The translations under genes and the position numbers were made by a program. The notes under the pieces are model-generated. The model worked only from the letters and a program-made list of their open reading frames with translations. It did no database searches and was not told the DNA's origin. Shown in pieces: positions 55,911 to 64,000 of a stretch of 64,000 bases of DNA. Source of the DNA: UBA1479 sp963976055 (GTDB taxonomy: Bacteria > Pseudomonadota > Alphaproteobacteria > Rhodospirillales > Casp-alpha2); assembly GCA_963976055.1 (NCBI GenBank), contig CAXBJB010000005.1, positions 124,001 to 188,000 of the forward strand, read 5' to 3'. Every line of letters starts with the position of its first letter. The first letter of the stretch is position 1.

Positions 55911-56303
55911 ATGGCGCGTCGTGAACGGCCCCTGTCGCCCCATCTGCAGGTCTACCGGCCGCAAATCACTTCCGTACTGTCGATCACGCATCGCATGACC
56001 GGCATCGCCCTGGCAGGGGGCATCCTGATCCTGACCTATTGGCTGACGGCCGCGACCTACGGTGCCGACGCCTTCGCCACCGCCCAGGCGGTGATCGGGT
56101 CCTGGGTCGGCCAAGTGGTTCTCTGGGGGCTTTTGTTCTCTCTCTATTATCATCTGGGCAACGGCATCCGGCACCTGATGTGGGACGCGGGGGCCGGCTT
56201 CGACCTGCCGTCGGTCCGGCGCACGGGCATGCTGGTCGTGCTGTTCGCGGTTGTCATGACGGCGGCGACGCTCGGTTGCGCCTACTTCGTGATCGGAGGC
56301 TAA
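55911..56303 (+). CDS. sdhC: Succinate dehydrogenase cytochrome b556 subunit
   Basis: Membrane anchor (130 aa) carrying heme b and part of the quinone site. RPLSPHLQVYRPQITSVLSI and HRMTGIAL are the SdhC landmarks, and HLGNGIRHLMWD supplies the heme-ligand region; three helices. First gene of sdhCDAB, five bases from sdhD. Confidence 0.95.
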   Translation: MARRERPLSPHLQVYRPQITSVLSITHRMTGIALAGGILILTYWLTAATYGADAFATAQAVIGSWVGQVVLWGLLFSLYYHLGNGIRHLMWDAGAGFDLPSVRRTGMLVVLFAVVMTAATLGCAYFVIGG

Positions 56304-56307
56304 GCCC

Positions 56308-56688
56308 ATGGAAATGCGATCCCCCCTCAGCCGCGTGCGCGGCCTGGGTGCTGCCCACGAAGGCGTCGCCCATTGGTGGGCCCAGCGCCTGACCGGCATC
56401 GCCCTGGTGCCGCTGACCCTGTGGTTCGTCTGGGCCATGTCCGGGCTTCTCGGCGCCGACCTTGCGGTCATCAAGACCTGGATGGGCACGGGACAGAACG
56501 CGGTCCTGCTGATCCTGCTGATCGTCGCCGGCATGCACCACGCGCAGCTCGGCCTGCAGGTCGTGATCGAGGATTACGTCCATTCCGAAAGTGCAAAAAC
56601 CGTTTCACTGATCCTTATTAAGCTCGGCGCCGTATTACTGGGTGTGCTCAACATCTTCGCCGTTCTCAAGCTGACTTTCGGGAGCTGA
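56308..56688 (+). CDS. sdhD: Succinate dehydrogenase hydrophobic anchor subunit
   Basis: Second membrane anchor, 126 aa with three helices. AHEGVAHWWAQRLTGIALVP (quinone-side) and GMHHAQLGLQVVIEDYVHSE (heme His region) match the alphaproteobacterial SdhD. Seven bases before sdhA. Confidence 0.94.
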   Translation: MEMRSPLSRVRGLGAAHEGVAHWWAQRLTGIALVPLTLWFVWAMSGLLGADLAVIKTWMGTGQNAVLLILLIVAGMHHAQLGLQVVIEDYVHSESAKTVSLILIKLGAVLLGVLNIFAVLKLTFGS

Positions 56689-56695
56689 TTCGCAA

Positions 56696-58486
56696 ATGTC
56701 CAAGGCCTACGAACTCATCGATCACAAATACGACGTCGTCGTGCTGGGCGCCGGCGGCGCCGGATTGCGGGCGACGCTGGGCATGGCGGCGGCGGGTCTG
56801 AAGACCGCCTGCATCACCAAGGTGTTCCCGACCCGATCCCACACCGTGGCGGCCCAGGGCGGCGTGTCGGCGGCGCTCGGCAACCTGGATGAAGACCATT
56901 GGGAATGGCACATGTACGATACGGTGAAGGGCGCCGACTGGCTGGGCGACCAGGACGCCATCGAATACATGTGCCGCGAGGCCGTGCCGGCGGTGATCGA
57001 AATGGAACACTTCGGCATGCCGTTTTCCCGCACCGACGACGGGCGCATCTATCAGCGCCCGTTCGGCGGCCACATGCGCAACTTCGGCGAAGCCCCGGTG
57101 CGCCGCGCCTGCGCCGCCGCCGACCGCACGGGCCATGCCATGCTGCATACCCTGTATCAGCAGTCCCTGGCCCATAATGCGGAATTCTTCGTCGAATATT
57201 TCGCCCTCGACCTGATCATGAGCGACGACGGCGTGTGCGAAGGCGTCGTCGCCTGGAACCTGGACGACGGCACCATCCACACCTTCCGCGCCCACCAGAC
57301 CGTGATGGCGACGGGCGGCTACGGCCGGGCCTATTTCTCCTGCACCTCGGCCCATACCTGCACGGGCGACGGCAACGCCATGTTCGCGCGCGCCGGCCTG
57401 CCGCTGGAAGACCACGAATTCGTGCAGTTCCACCCGACCGGCATTTACGGCGCCGGCTGCCTGATTACCGAGGGGGCGCGCGGCGAAGGCGGCTACCTGA
57501 CCAATTCCGAGGGCGAGCGTTTCATGGAACGCTACGCGCCGACGGCCAAGGACCTGGCGTCCCGCGACGTCGTCAGCCGCGCCATGACCATGGAAATCCG
57601 CGAAGGCCGCGGCATCGGCGACAGCAGCGACCACATCATGCTGCATCTGGAACACCTGGGGGCCGACACGCTGATGAAGCGCCTGCCGGGCATCACCGAG
57701 ACGGCCAAGATCTTCTCCGGCGTCGATGCCACGAAGGAGCCGATCCCCGTGCTGCCGACCGTGCACTACAACATGGGCGGCATCCCGACCAACTACATGA
57801 CCGAAGCCCTGAACCCGACGGACGACGATCCCGACGCGGTCAGCCCCGGCATCATGGCCGTCGGCGAATGCGCCTGCGCGTCGGTGCACGGGGCCAACCG
57901 GCTGGGCACCAATTCGCTGCTCGACCTTATCGTGTTCGGCCGCGCCGCCGGCATCCGCGCCGCCGAGATCATCAAGCCGGGCGCGCCGCTGCGTCCCTAC
58001 CGCTCGGGCTGCACGGACAAGGCGCTGGAGCGCCTCGACCGCATCCGCCATTCCTCGGGCGGCACCAAGGTCGCCGAAATCCGTGATGCCATGCAGCGCA
58101 CCATGCAGAACGACGCCGCCGTCTACCGCACCTCGAAGACGCTTAAGGAAGGCTGCGAGAAGATGGACCAGGTGTGGAAGTCCAAGGACGACATGCGCAT
58201 CGAGGACCGCTCCATGATCTGGAACTCGGACCTGGTCGAAGCCCTGGAACTGGAAAACCTTCTGATCTGCGCCAAGGCGACGATCCATTCCGCCGAAGCC
58301 CGCCACGAAAGCCGCGGTGCCCAGGCGCACGAGGATTTCCCCGACCGCGACGACGCCAACTGGATGAAGCACACGCTCGCCTGGGTTAATGAGGACGGGT
58401 CCGTGCGTCTCGACTACCGGCCGGTCCATACCTGGACCCTGACGGACGAGGTCCAGTACATCGAGCCCAAGGCTCGGGTGTACTAG
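56696..58486 (+). CDS. sdhA: Succinate dehydrogenase flavoprotein subunit
   Basis: Oxidises succinate to fumarate. 596 aa. FAD-binding DVVVLGAGGAGLRA at 13-26, covalent-flavin His H49 in TRSHTVAAQGG, active-site HPTGIYGAGCLITEGARGEG, and GTNSLLDLIVFGR in the C-terminal FAD contact. Full length. Confidence 0.98.
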   Translation: MSKAYELIDHKYDVVVLGAGGAGLRATLGMAAAGLKTACITKVFPTRSHTVAAQGGVSAALGNLDEDHWEWHMYDTVKGADWLGDQDAIEYMCREAVPAVIEMEHFGMPFSRTDDGRIYQRPFGGHMRNFGEAPVRRACAAADRTGHAMLHTLYQQSLAHNAEFFVEYFALDLIMSDDGVCEGVVAWNLDDGTIHTFRAHQTVMATGGYGRAYFSCTSAHTCTGDGNAMFARAGLPLEDHEFVQFHPTGIYGAGCLITEGARGEGGYLTNSEGERFMERYAPTAKDLASRDVVSRAMTMEIREGRGIGDSSDHIMLHLEHLGADTLMKRLPGITETAKIFSGVDATKEPIPVLPTVHYNMGGIPTNYMTEALNPTDDDPDAVSPGIMAVGECACASVHGANRLGTNSLLDLIVFGRAAGIRAAEIIKPGAPLRPYRSGCTDKALERLDRIRHSSGGTKVAEIRDAMQRTMQNDAAVYRTSKTLKEGCEKMDQVWKSKDDMRIEDRSMIWNSDLVEALELENLLICAKATIHSAEARHESRGAQAHEDFPDRDDANWMKHTLAWVNEDGSVRLDYRPVHTWTLTDEVQYIEPKARVY

Positions 58487-58567
58487 TCGCAAAACCTGAG
58501 CGAAGCGAAAGTGGCTTTGCGCAAAGCAATGTTGAGACCTTAAGAAGGCGAGACCGAGGAAAACAAA

Positions 58568-59344
58568 ATGGTCGAATTCAACCTTCCCGCCAACTCGCGC
58601 ATCACCGAGGGCAAGACCGTCAAGGCCGCCCCCGACGCGACCAACATCCGCAAGTTCAAGGTTTACCGCTGGGACCCGGACACGGACGACCTGCCCAGGG
58701 TCGACACCTACGAGGTCGATCTCGACCGTTGCGGGCCGATGGTTCTCGACGCCCTGATCAAGATCAAGAACGAGATGGATTCGACCCTGACCTTCCGCCG
58801 GTCCTGCCGCGAGGGGGTCTGCGGGTCCTGCGCCTTCAACATCGACGGCACCAACACCCTGGCCTGCACCAAGGCCATCGAGGACATCAAGGGTGACGTG
58901 AAGATCTATCCCCTACCCCACATGCCGGTGGTCAAGGATTTGGTGCCCGACCTCAACGTGCCCTATGCGCAGCTGAAATCCATCGAACCCTGGCTGCAGG
59001 CCGACACCCCGGCGCCGACCCGCGAACGCCTGCAAAGCCCGGAAGAGCGCGAGAAGCTAGACGGCCTGTGGGAATGCATCCTGTGCTTCTGCTGCCAGAC
59101 CAGCTGCCCGAGCTATTGGTGGAACGGCGACCGCTACCTCGGCCCGGCCATCCTGCTGCAAAGCTATCGCTGGATCGCCGACAGCCGCGATGAGGCCACG
59201 GGCAAGCGGCTCGACAACCTGAACGACCCGTACCGCCTGTACCGCTGCCACACCATCATGAACTGCACCAACACTTGCCCGAAGCACCTGAACCCGGGCC
59301 TGGCGATCGCCGAAATCAAGAAGTCGATCGCGGCGCGGCAGTAG
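58568..59344 (+). CDS. sdhB: Succinate dehydrogenase iron-sulfur subunit
   Basis: Carries electrons from SdhA to quinone. 258 aa. 2Fe-2S ligands C80, C85, C88, C100; 4Fe-4S and 3Fe-4S ligands come from C170, C173, C176, C180 and C227, C233, C237. A terminator follows 21 bases after the stop. Confidence 0.97.
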   Translation: MVEFNLPANSRITEGKTVKAAPDATNIRKFKVYRWDPDTDDLPRVDTYEVDLDRCGPMVLDALIKIKNEMDSTLTFRRSCREGVCGSCAFNIDGTNTLACTKAIEDIKGDVKIYPLPHMPVVKDLVPDLNVPYAQLKSIEPWLQADTPAPTRERLQSPEEREKLDGLWECILCFCCQTSCPSYWWNGDRYLGPAILLQSYRWIADSRDEATGKRLDNLNDPYRLYRCHTIMNCTNTCPKHLNPGLAIAEIKKSIAARQ

Positions 59345-59365
59345 ACTTCATCCTATTTCGCCAAC

Positions 59366-59394
59366 GAAAAGCCCGTCTCACGGCGGGCTTTTTG
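59366..59394 (+). terminator. Rho-independent terminator of sdhCDAB
   Basis: AAAAGCCCG (59366-59374) pairs with CGGGCTTTT (59383-59391) across an eight-base loop, with the T-run continuing just past it. Placed directly after sdhB. Confidence 0.8.
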
Positions 59395-59415
59395 CTGTGT
59401 GGCGCACATCCTGGA

Positions 59416-59655
59416 TCAGTCGTAGGACGGCGTGCCCTGCGGGTCCTCGGGCTCCAGCGTGATGTCGCTGGTGATGTCGTGGCTGATGCCCAGTTCGGGG
59501 ATGCTCAGGGTCACCTTAGCGGTCACACCGCCGTCCTGGGCCAGTTTGCCGGACGCCAGGGCGGCGCGCACGGCGCCCTCAATCTCGCGCTGGCTGGTCA
59601 CGCCGACCTGTTTCAGGAATTTCCTGATCTGCATGTTGAAATGTTCTTCGTCCAT
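59416..59655 (-). CDS. DUF6494 family small protein
   Basis: 79 aa. MDEEHFNMQIRKFLKQVGVT and REIEGAVRAALASGKL, then a beta-rich end (VTLSIPELGISHDIT). The ATG at 59655 follows GGAGGGACC; a longer antisense frame upstream is not needed. Function unknown. Confidence 0.8.
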   Translation of the reverse strand: MDEEHFNMQIRKFLKQVGVTSQREIEGAVRAALASGKLAQDGGVTAKVTLSIPELGISHDITSDITLEPEDPQGTPSYD

Positions 59656-59869
59656 CGGTCCCTCCGTGGTCCGGGCGGGCCCATCCGCCATTGAACGGGC
59701 TGCCCCCTCTGCCTCCTGGCAACCTAAGCGGTGGCCCCGGCCCGGGCAACGGACAAAGCGGCCCTTTTCATTTGGTGGAAATGGTCCTTTCATGGGGGCC
59801 TGTTCCCGGCCTAAACGGAATCCCGGCGCGGCACCGGCCGCGCCCCGGCATAATTCAAGGACCACGGCC

Positions 59870-60499
59870 ATGTATCGCCCCAAGATGTTCGACATCGACG
59901 ACGCCGACGACATGCGCGGCATCATCCGCGCCAACGGCTTCGCCGTCCTGGTGACGGCGGGGGCCCAGGGCATGACCGCAAGCCATGTGCCGCTGCACCT
60001 GATCGACGACGGGGAATTCGGTTTGTTGTGGGGGCACTTGGCCAAGGCCAACGACCAATGGCGGGCATTCGACGGCACGGCCGAGGCCCTGGCCGTGTTC
60101 GGCGGCCCGCACAGCTATATCTCGCCGACCTGGTACGCGACCGAGAAGTCCGTGCCGACCTGGAACTATGAAGCCGTCCATGCCTATGGCAGGCCCAAGG
60201 TAATGGACGACCCGGAGGCCGTCATCGCGCGGCTGGCGTCGCTGACGGGCCAGTACGAAGGCACCGACGCCCGCGCCTGGTCGCCCCGCAACCTGCCCGC
60301 CGATTTCGTCGCGGCGCAGTTGAAGGGCATCGTCGCCTTCGAAATGCGGATCGAGCGCCTGGAAGGCAAGCGCAAGATGAGCCAGAACCGCAAACCGGAG
60401 GACGTTGCGGGCGCCATCGACGGCCTGAAGGCGACCGGCCGTCCCGTCGACGGCGCGGTCGCCGCGATCGTCGCCAAGGCCAACAAGGACCGGCTTTAG
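59870..60499 (+). CDS. FMN-binding negative transcriptional regulator, PaiB-like
   Basis: 209 aa. MYRPKMFDIDD, SHVPLHLIDDGEFGLLWGHL, FGGPHSYISPTWYA and VPTWNYEAVHAYG are the PaiB flavin-domain landmarks. In Bacillus PaiB represses sporulation genes; here it is more likely an FMN-binding enzyme-like protein. AAGGA precedes the ATG. Its stop overlaps that of the convergent hydroxylase gene. Confidence 0.9.
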   Translation: MYRPKMFDIDDADDMRGIIRANGFAVLVTAGAQGMTASHVPLHLIDDGEFGLLWGHLAKANDQWRAFDGTAEALAVFGGPHSYISPTWYATEKSVPTWNYEAVHAYGRPKVMDDPEAVIARLASLTGQYEGTDARAWSPRNLPADFVAAQLKGIVAFEMRIERLEGKRKMSQNRKPEDVAGAIDGLKATGRPVDGAVAAIVAKANKDRL

Positions 60500-61323
60500 G
60501 CTTTAGGGGTACGGAACGGCTGAACCAGCAGGTCGGCGAGGCGCAACCGCGCCGGATCGCGAAAATCGCCGACGCCGATCACCATGGCGTCGTGGCCGTC
60601 GCGGGGCTGGGCCCGGTAAGTGCCGAACAGACGGTCCCAGACCGACAGGTTGAAACCGAAGTTCGAATCCGTCTCGTCCCGGTGGACGGAATGGTGGACC
60701 CGGTGCATGTCCGGCGTCACGAGCACCCGGCGCAGGGCGGCGTCGACCCCCAAAGGCAGGCGCAGGTTGGCGTGATTGAACAGGGACGTCGCGTTGAGCG
60801 CGACCTCGAACACCACCACGGCCGCCGCCGGGGCGCCCAGGGCCAGGACCAGGGCGACCTTAATCACGATGGACAACAATATCTCCAGCGGGTGAAAGCG
60901 CACGCCGGTGGTCGTATCGATGGCCATGTCCGAATGGTGGACCCGGTGCAGGCGCCACAGCACCGGAATGTGGTGGACCGCCACGTGCTGTCCGTAGATG
61001 GCGAGATCGAACAAGATCAGCGCCAGTCCGAAGGCCGCCCAGCCGTCCAGCCCAAGAAAGGGAAACAGCCCCCAGCCCCGGTCCGCCGCCAGCACCGCCG
61101 CCGCCACGGGCAGGAACGCGGGCAGCGCCCAGGCCACGGCACGCACGGCCAGGGTGTCGACCACAACCAGGGCCGCGTTGCGCGGCCAGCGCTGTGCCCG
61201 GCCCATATCCGGGCGGCGCGGCCACAGGGCTTCCGCCGCCGCCATGGCGATCAGCATGCCCGCGAAACAGCCCAGCCGCAGCAGGGGCTCATGGGCCGAA
61301 ATGAAGTCGTTGAGCGCGGTCAT
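60496..61323 (-). CDS. Sterol desaturase / fatty acid hydroxylase family membrane protein
   Basis: 275 aa with four hydrophobic regions and the di-iron His motifs HVAVHH, HRVHH (after LWRL), FNHAN and DMHRVHHSVHRDETDSNFG. Hydroxylates or desaturates a membrane lipid; substrate unknown. The ATG at 61323 is chosen for AGGA at suitable spacing; 61341 is an alternative. Confidence 0.88.
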   Translation of the reverse strand: MTALNDFISAHEPLLRLGCFAGMLIAMAAAEALWPRRPDMGRAQRWPRNAALVVVDTLAVRAVAWALPAFLPVAAAVLAADRGWGLFPFLGLDGWAAFGLALILFDLAIYGQHVAVHHIPVLWRLHRVHHSDMAIDTTTGVRFHPLEILLSIVIKVALVLALGAPAAAVVVFEVALNATSLFNHANLRLPLGVDAALRRVLVTPDMHRVHHSVHRDETDSNFGFNLSVWDRLFGTYRAQPRDGHDAMVIGVGDFRDPARLRLADLLVQPFRTPKA

Positions 61324-61560
61324 GCCTTGGTCCTGGATCATGCGATGGACGGCCGGGGGAATCCGGCGCCGGGCCTGTTTCCCGTTCCGAATTGGGATGC
61401 GGTTGTAGTATGGTGCCTTTTCCCCCGGGCGGCCAGCAGGGCCACGGAATTGTGATCCCCGGGGGGACGCGCCGCGCCCAGCCGCACCAGGGCCGGCCGC
61501 CAACCTGGGAAGTGGTGCCTGGGAACGGGTCCGGCGAACGGATCCAGGGAAAGGGAACGG

Positions 61561-63012
61561 ATGAACCTTAATTCGCTTCTGCACGCGCGCGCCGATGCGG
61601 GAAACCCCGTGCGCGTCGGCGTGATCGGCGCCGGCAAGTTCGGCTCCATGTTCCTCAGCCAGGCCCTGCATCATCCGGGCTTCCATGTCGTCGGCGTCGC
61701 CGACCTGAACCCCGCGACGGCGGAAAAGGCCTTGTTGAACACGGGCTGGCCGAAGGAACGGATCACCCGTCATTCCGCCGCCAAGGCGCTTAACAAAGGC
61801 ATGACCTTCGTCACCGACGACGCCCTGTCGCTGATCGAACACGGCGGCCTGGAAGTCGTCGTCGAGGCCACGGGCATCCCCGAGGTCGGCATCAAGCATG
61901 CCCTCGCCGCGTTCAATCGCGGCCGCCACGTGGTCATGGTCAATGTCGAGGCCGACGTACTGGCCGGCCCGCTTCTGGCCCAAAAGGCGGCCGAGATGGA
62001 GGTCGTCTACTCCATGGCCTACGGCGATCAGCCGTCGCTGATCTGCCAGCAGGTCGACTGGGCCCGCACCATCGGGCTCGAGGTCGTCGCCGCCGGCAAG
62101 GGCACGCTGTACATGCCTGAATTCCATGCCTCGACGCCGGACACGGTCTGGGCCCATTACGGGCTGACCGCCGAGCGCGCCAAGGAAAGCGGCATGAACG
62201 CCAAGATGTTCAATTCCTTCCTCGACGGCACCAAGTCGGGCATCGAAATGGCCGCCGTCGCCAACGCCACGGGCCTGACACCCGCCCCCCATGGGCTCGA
62301 CTTTCCGGCCGTGCCGGTGCATGAGCTGGCCTCGACCCTGATTCCGAAAGAGGCCGGCGGCCAGTTGCACCACAAGGGCCAGGTCGAAGTGATTTCAAGC
62401 CGCGAACGCTCGGGCGAAGACCTGAAGAACGACCTGCGCTGGGGCGTCTACGTGGTGTTCGAAGCCCCGACCGACTACGTCAAGCGGTGCTTCTCCGACT
62501 ACGGCATGATCACCGACGCCGGCGGCGGCTATTCCGCCCTGTGGCGGCCCTATCACCTGATCGGGTTGGAGTTGGGCGTGTCCGTCGCCTATGCGGCGCT
62601 GCTGAAACAGCCAACCGGGGCCTCGACCCGGTTCGTCGGCGACGTCGCGGCCTGCGCCAAACGCGACCTGCGCGCCGGCGAGGAGTTGGACGGTGAAGGC
62701 GGGTTTACCGTCTGGGGCAAGCTGATGCCCGCCGCCGACAGCCTGCGCACCAAGGCTCTGCCCATCGGCCTGGCGCAGAAGATCAAATTGAAGCGCCCGA
62801 TCAAGCAGGGCGCCATCGTGACCTGGGACGACGTCGACCAGGACCGGACGGACACCACCTATCAGTTCCGCCGCGAGATGGAGGCCCTGTTCGGCCCCGC
62901 GCCGAAGACCCCGGCGGGCACGCCGCCGTCAGCCCCCGGCGCCACCTCGGGCGGGTCCGCGTCCGGCCCCACCAAGCCCAAGGACAACCAGATCGCCGCA
63001 GCGGGAAACTGA
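61561..63012 (+). CDS. NAD(P)-dependent dehydrogenase with SAF domain (homoserine-dehydrogenase-like)
   Basis: 483 aa. N-terminal Rossmann site VGVIGAGKFGSMFLSQAL (about 18-35), a middle catalytic-like region (DFPAVPVHELASTLIP) and a C-terminal SAF domain (VAACAKRDLRAGEELDGEGG, about 360-440), followed by a Pro/Ser/Gly-rich tail. The group is often labelled homoserine dehydrogenase but lacks its usual neighbours, so the substrate is open. Confidence 0.82.
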   Translation: MNLNSLLHARADAGNPVRVGVIGAGKFGSMFLSQALHHPGFHVVGVADLNPATAEKALLNTGWPKERITRHSAAKALNKGMTFVTDDALSLIEHGGLEVVVEATGIPEVGIKHALAAFNRGRHVVMVNVEADVLAGPLLAQKAAEMEVVYSMAYGDQPSLICQQVDWARTIGLEVVAAGKGTLYMPEFHASTPDTVWAHYGLTAERAKESGMNAKMFNSFLDGTKSGIEMAAVANATGLTPAPHGLDFPAVPVHELASTLIPKEAGGQLHHKGQVEVISSRERSGEDLKNDLRWGVYVVFEAPTDYVKRCFSDYGMITDAGGGYSALWRPYHLIGLELGVSVAYAALLKQPTGASTRFVGDVAACAKRDLRAGEELDGEGGFTVWGKLMPAADSLRTKALPIGLAQKIKLKRPIKQGAIVTWDDVDQDRTDTTYQFRREMEALFGPAPKTPAGTPPSAPGATSGGSASGPTKPKDNQIAAAGN

Positions 63013-63066
63013 TCTTCCGCCCCGGCGTCCCCGCCCAATTCCCGAAGACATGAAAGGTGACCGCAA

Positions 63067-64000
63067 CTGTCGATCACCCGCACCCCGCAGGAAGCCTATG
63101 ACGCGCTGATCAGGAACGGCGACGTGCGCCCCGACCCTGCCCAGGCCCATGCCATCGGGCGCCTGCAGGATCTGTCCGAACGGCTGCAAGGGTACGGCAC
63201 CCAGATGGGCCGCTCCGGCTGGGCGGCGCGCCTAGGCTTGGGCGGACGCAAGCAGCCGGCGCCCAAGGGCATCTACATGTGGGGCGGCGTCGGGCGCGGC
63301 AAGACCATGTTGATGGACCTGTTCTTCGAACACACCCCGGTCGAAGCCAAGAAACACGTCCATTTCCACGCCTTCATGCAGGAAGTCCACCGCCGCATCC
63401 ACGCCTTCCGCGAGGCCCAGAAGGCGGGCAAGGTCGGCGAGGAAAAGGACCCCCTGCCGGCCCTGGCGCGGGTCATCGTCGACCAGGCCTGGCTGCTTGC
63501 GTTCGACGAATTTCACGTCACCGACATCGCCGACGCCATGATCCTGGGCCGCCTGTTCGAAACCCTGTTCGAACAGGGCGTGGTCGTGGTCGCGACCTCG
63601 AACCGCCATCCCCGGGACCTGTACAAGGATGGATTGCAGCGCGAACGCTTCATGCCGTTCATCGAGACGTTCATCGAGAAGATGGAGGTGATCGAGCTGG
63701 ATTCCGGCACCGATTACCGCCTGCAGCGGCTGCAAGAACTGGACATCTACATCACCCCCAATTCGGCCGAGGCGGACAAAAAGCTTGAAAAGGCCTTCCG
63801 CGAGCTGACCGTGGGCATGGAGCCGCGGGCGGTGACGCTGGCCGTCAACGGCCGGTCGATCGACATTCCACTGGCCGCCGAGGGCGTCGCCTTCACCACG
63901 TTTTCGGACCTCTGCGCGCGGCCGCTGGGGGCCGGCGATTATCTGGCGATCGCGGAAAAATTTCATTCCGTGGTGATGAACGGAGTGCCCAAGCTGGGCC
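63067..64000 (+). CDS. zapE: Cell division protein ZapE (AFG1-like ATPase), 3'-partial
   Basis: AAA+-like ATPase that destabilises FtsZ rings. The readable part starts SITRTPQEAYDALIRNGDVR, has Walker A WGGVGRGKT and Walker B LLAFDEFH, and runs past the window end. An in-frame stop lies at 63058, and the only codon giving the conserved N-terminus is CTG at 63067, eight bases after AAAGGTGA. An ATG at 63050 is out of frame. The next in-frame ATG (near 63206) would lose about 45 residues. Confidence 0.85.
   Translation, partial: MSITRTPQEAYDALIRNGDVRPDPAQAHAIGRLQDLSERLQGYGTQMGRSGWAARLGLGGRKQPAPKGIYMWGGVGRGKTMLMDLFFEHTPVEAKKHVHFHAFMQEVHRRIHAFREAQKAGKVGEEKDPLPALARVIVDQAWLLAFDEFHVTDIADAMILGRLFETLFEQGVVVVATSNRHPRDLYKDGLQRERFMPFIETFIEKMEVIELDSGTDYRLQRLQELDIYITPNSAEADKKLEKAFRELTVGMEPRAVTLAVNGRSIDIPLAAEGVAFTTFSDLCARPLGAGDYLAIAEKFHSVVMNGVPKLG

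Noticed and set aside
55299..56534. Minus-strand frame of 411 codons
   Set aside because: It runs through the reverse of sdhC and sdhD; no recognisable domain and no better start.

Overview
The window is a high-GC (roughly two-thirds G+C by eye) chromosomal segment from an alphaproteobacterium, most likely a free-living Rhodospirillales-type organism. The evidence is the block ffh-rpsP-rimM-trmD-rplS-leuC-leuD-leuB-asd, the dapF-mtaB-ftsY cluster, System I cytochrome c maturation (ccmABCDEFGHI), sdhCDAB, PEP carboxylase, and a malyl-CoA lyase / mesaconyl-CoA hydratase pair. The genus cannot be told from sequence alone. No rRNA, tRNA, CRISPR array, insertion sequence or prophage was found.

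Layout. 1-6466: a branched-chain/hydrophobic-compound ABC importer (livG-H-M-K-F) ending in an adenylate-forming PaaK-like ligase. 6523-8499: an AT-rich membrane protein that looks acquired, a periplasmic histidine phosphatase, a candidate small RNA with C-rich loops (about 7793-7937) and a small heat-shock protein. 8661-15807: the ccm operon, with an apparent one-base frameshift in ccmI. 15886-24839: pgk, a HAMP-domain receptor-like protein, a Nudix hydrolase between two small proteins, DUF2141 and DUF924 proteins, a lipoprotein, ynbE-ydbL and an amidase. 24836-29027 (minus strand): ftsY, mtaB, dapF, a 4Fe-4S protein and an XRE regulator. 29334-36461: signal-recognition and ribosome genes running into leucine biosynthesis. 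36601-44354: a soluble PAS histidine kinase, asd, a membrane cytochrome c with a multicopper oxidase, and ppc. 44375-47598 (minus): an ArsR regulator leading three SRPBCC proteins, a ThiS/MoaD-like protein and a BNR-repeat protein. 47686-55084: pdxY, mcl, mch, a chemoreceptor, a porin and an MFS transporter. 55911-59344: sdhCDAB. 59416-64000: DUF6494, PaiB-like, fatty-acid-hydroxylase and SAF-domain dehydrogenase genes, and a 3'-truncated zapE that appears to start at CTG.

How it fits together. Central carbon metabolism dominates: pgk, ppc, mcl, mch and sdh link glyoxylate/C2-C3 assimilation with the TCA cycle. The ccm genes serve respiratory cytochromes such as the local cytochrome c, and an FNR/FixK-like box lies between hsp20 and ccmA. 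Transport genes (liv importer, porin with a Fur-like box, MFS) and two receptor-like proteins suggest a motile heterotroph.

Most interesting non-coding signals: (i) a compact three-way-junction RNA on the minus strand at 55192-55261 upstream of the MFS gene, whose C.A mismatches on the plus strand become G.U pairs on the minus strand; (ii) the candidate sRNA near 7793-7937 with CUCCUC and CCCCCC hairpin loops and a strong terminator; (iii) the 55282-55910 stretch, open in several frames on both strands but with no recognisable gene.
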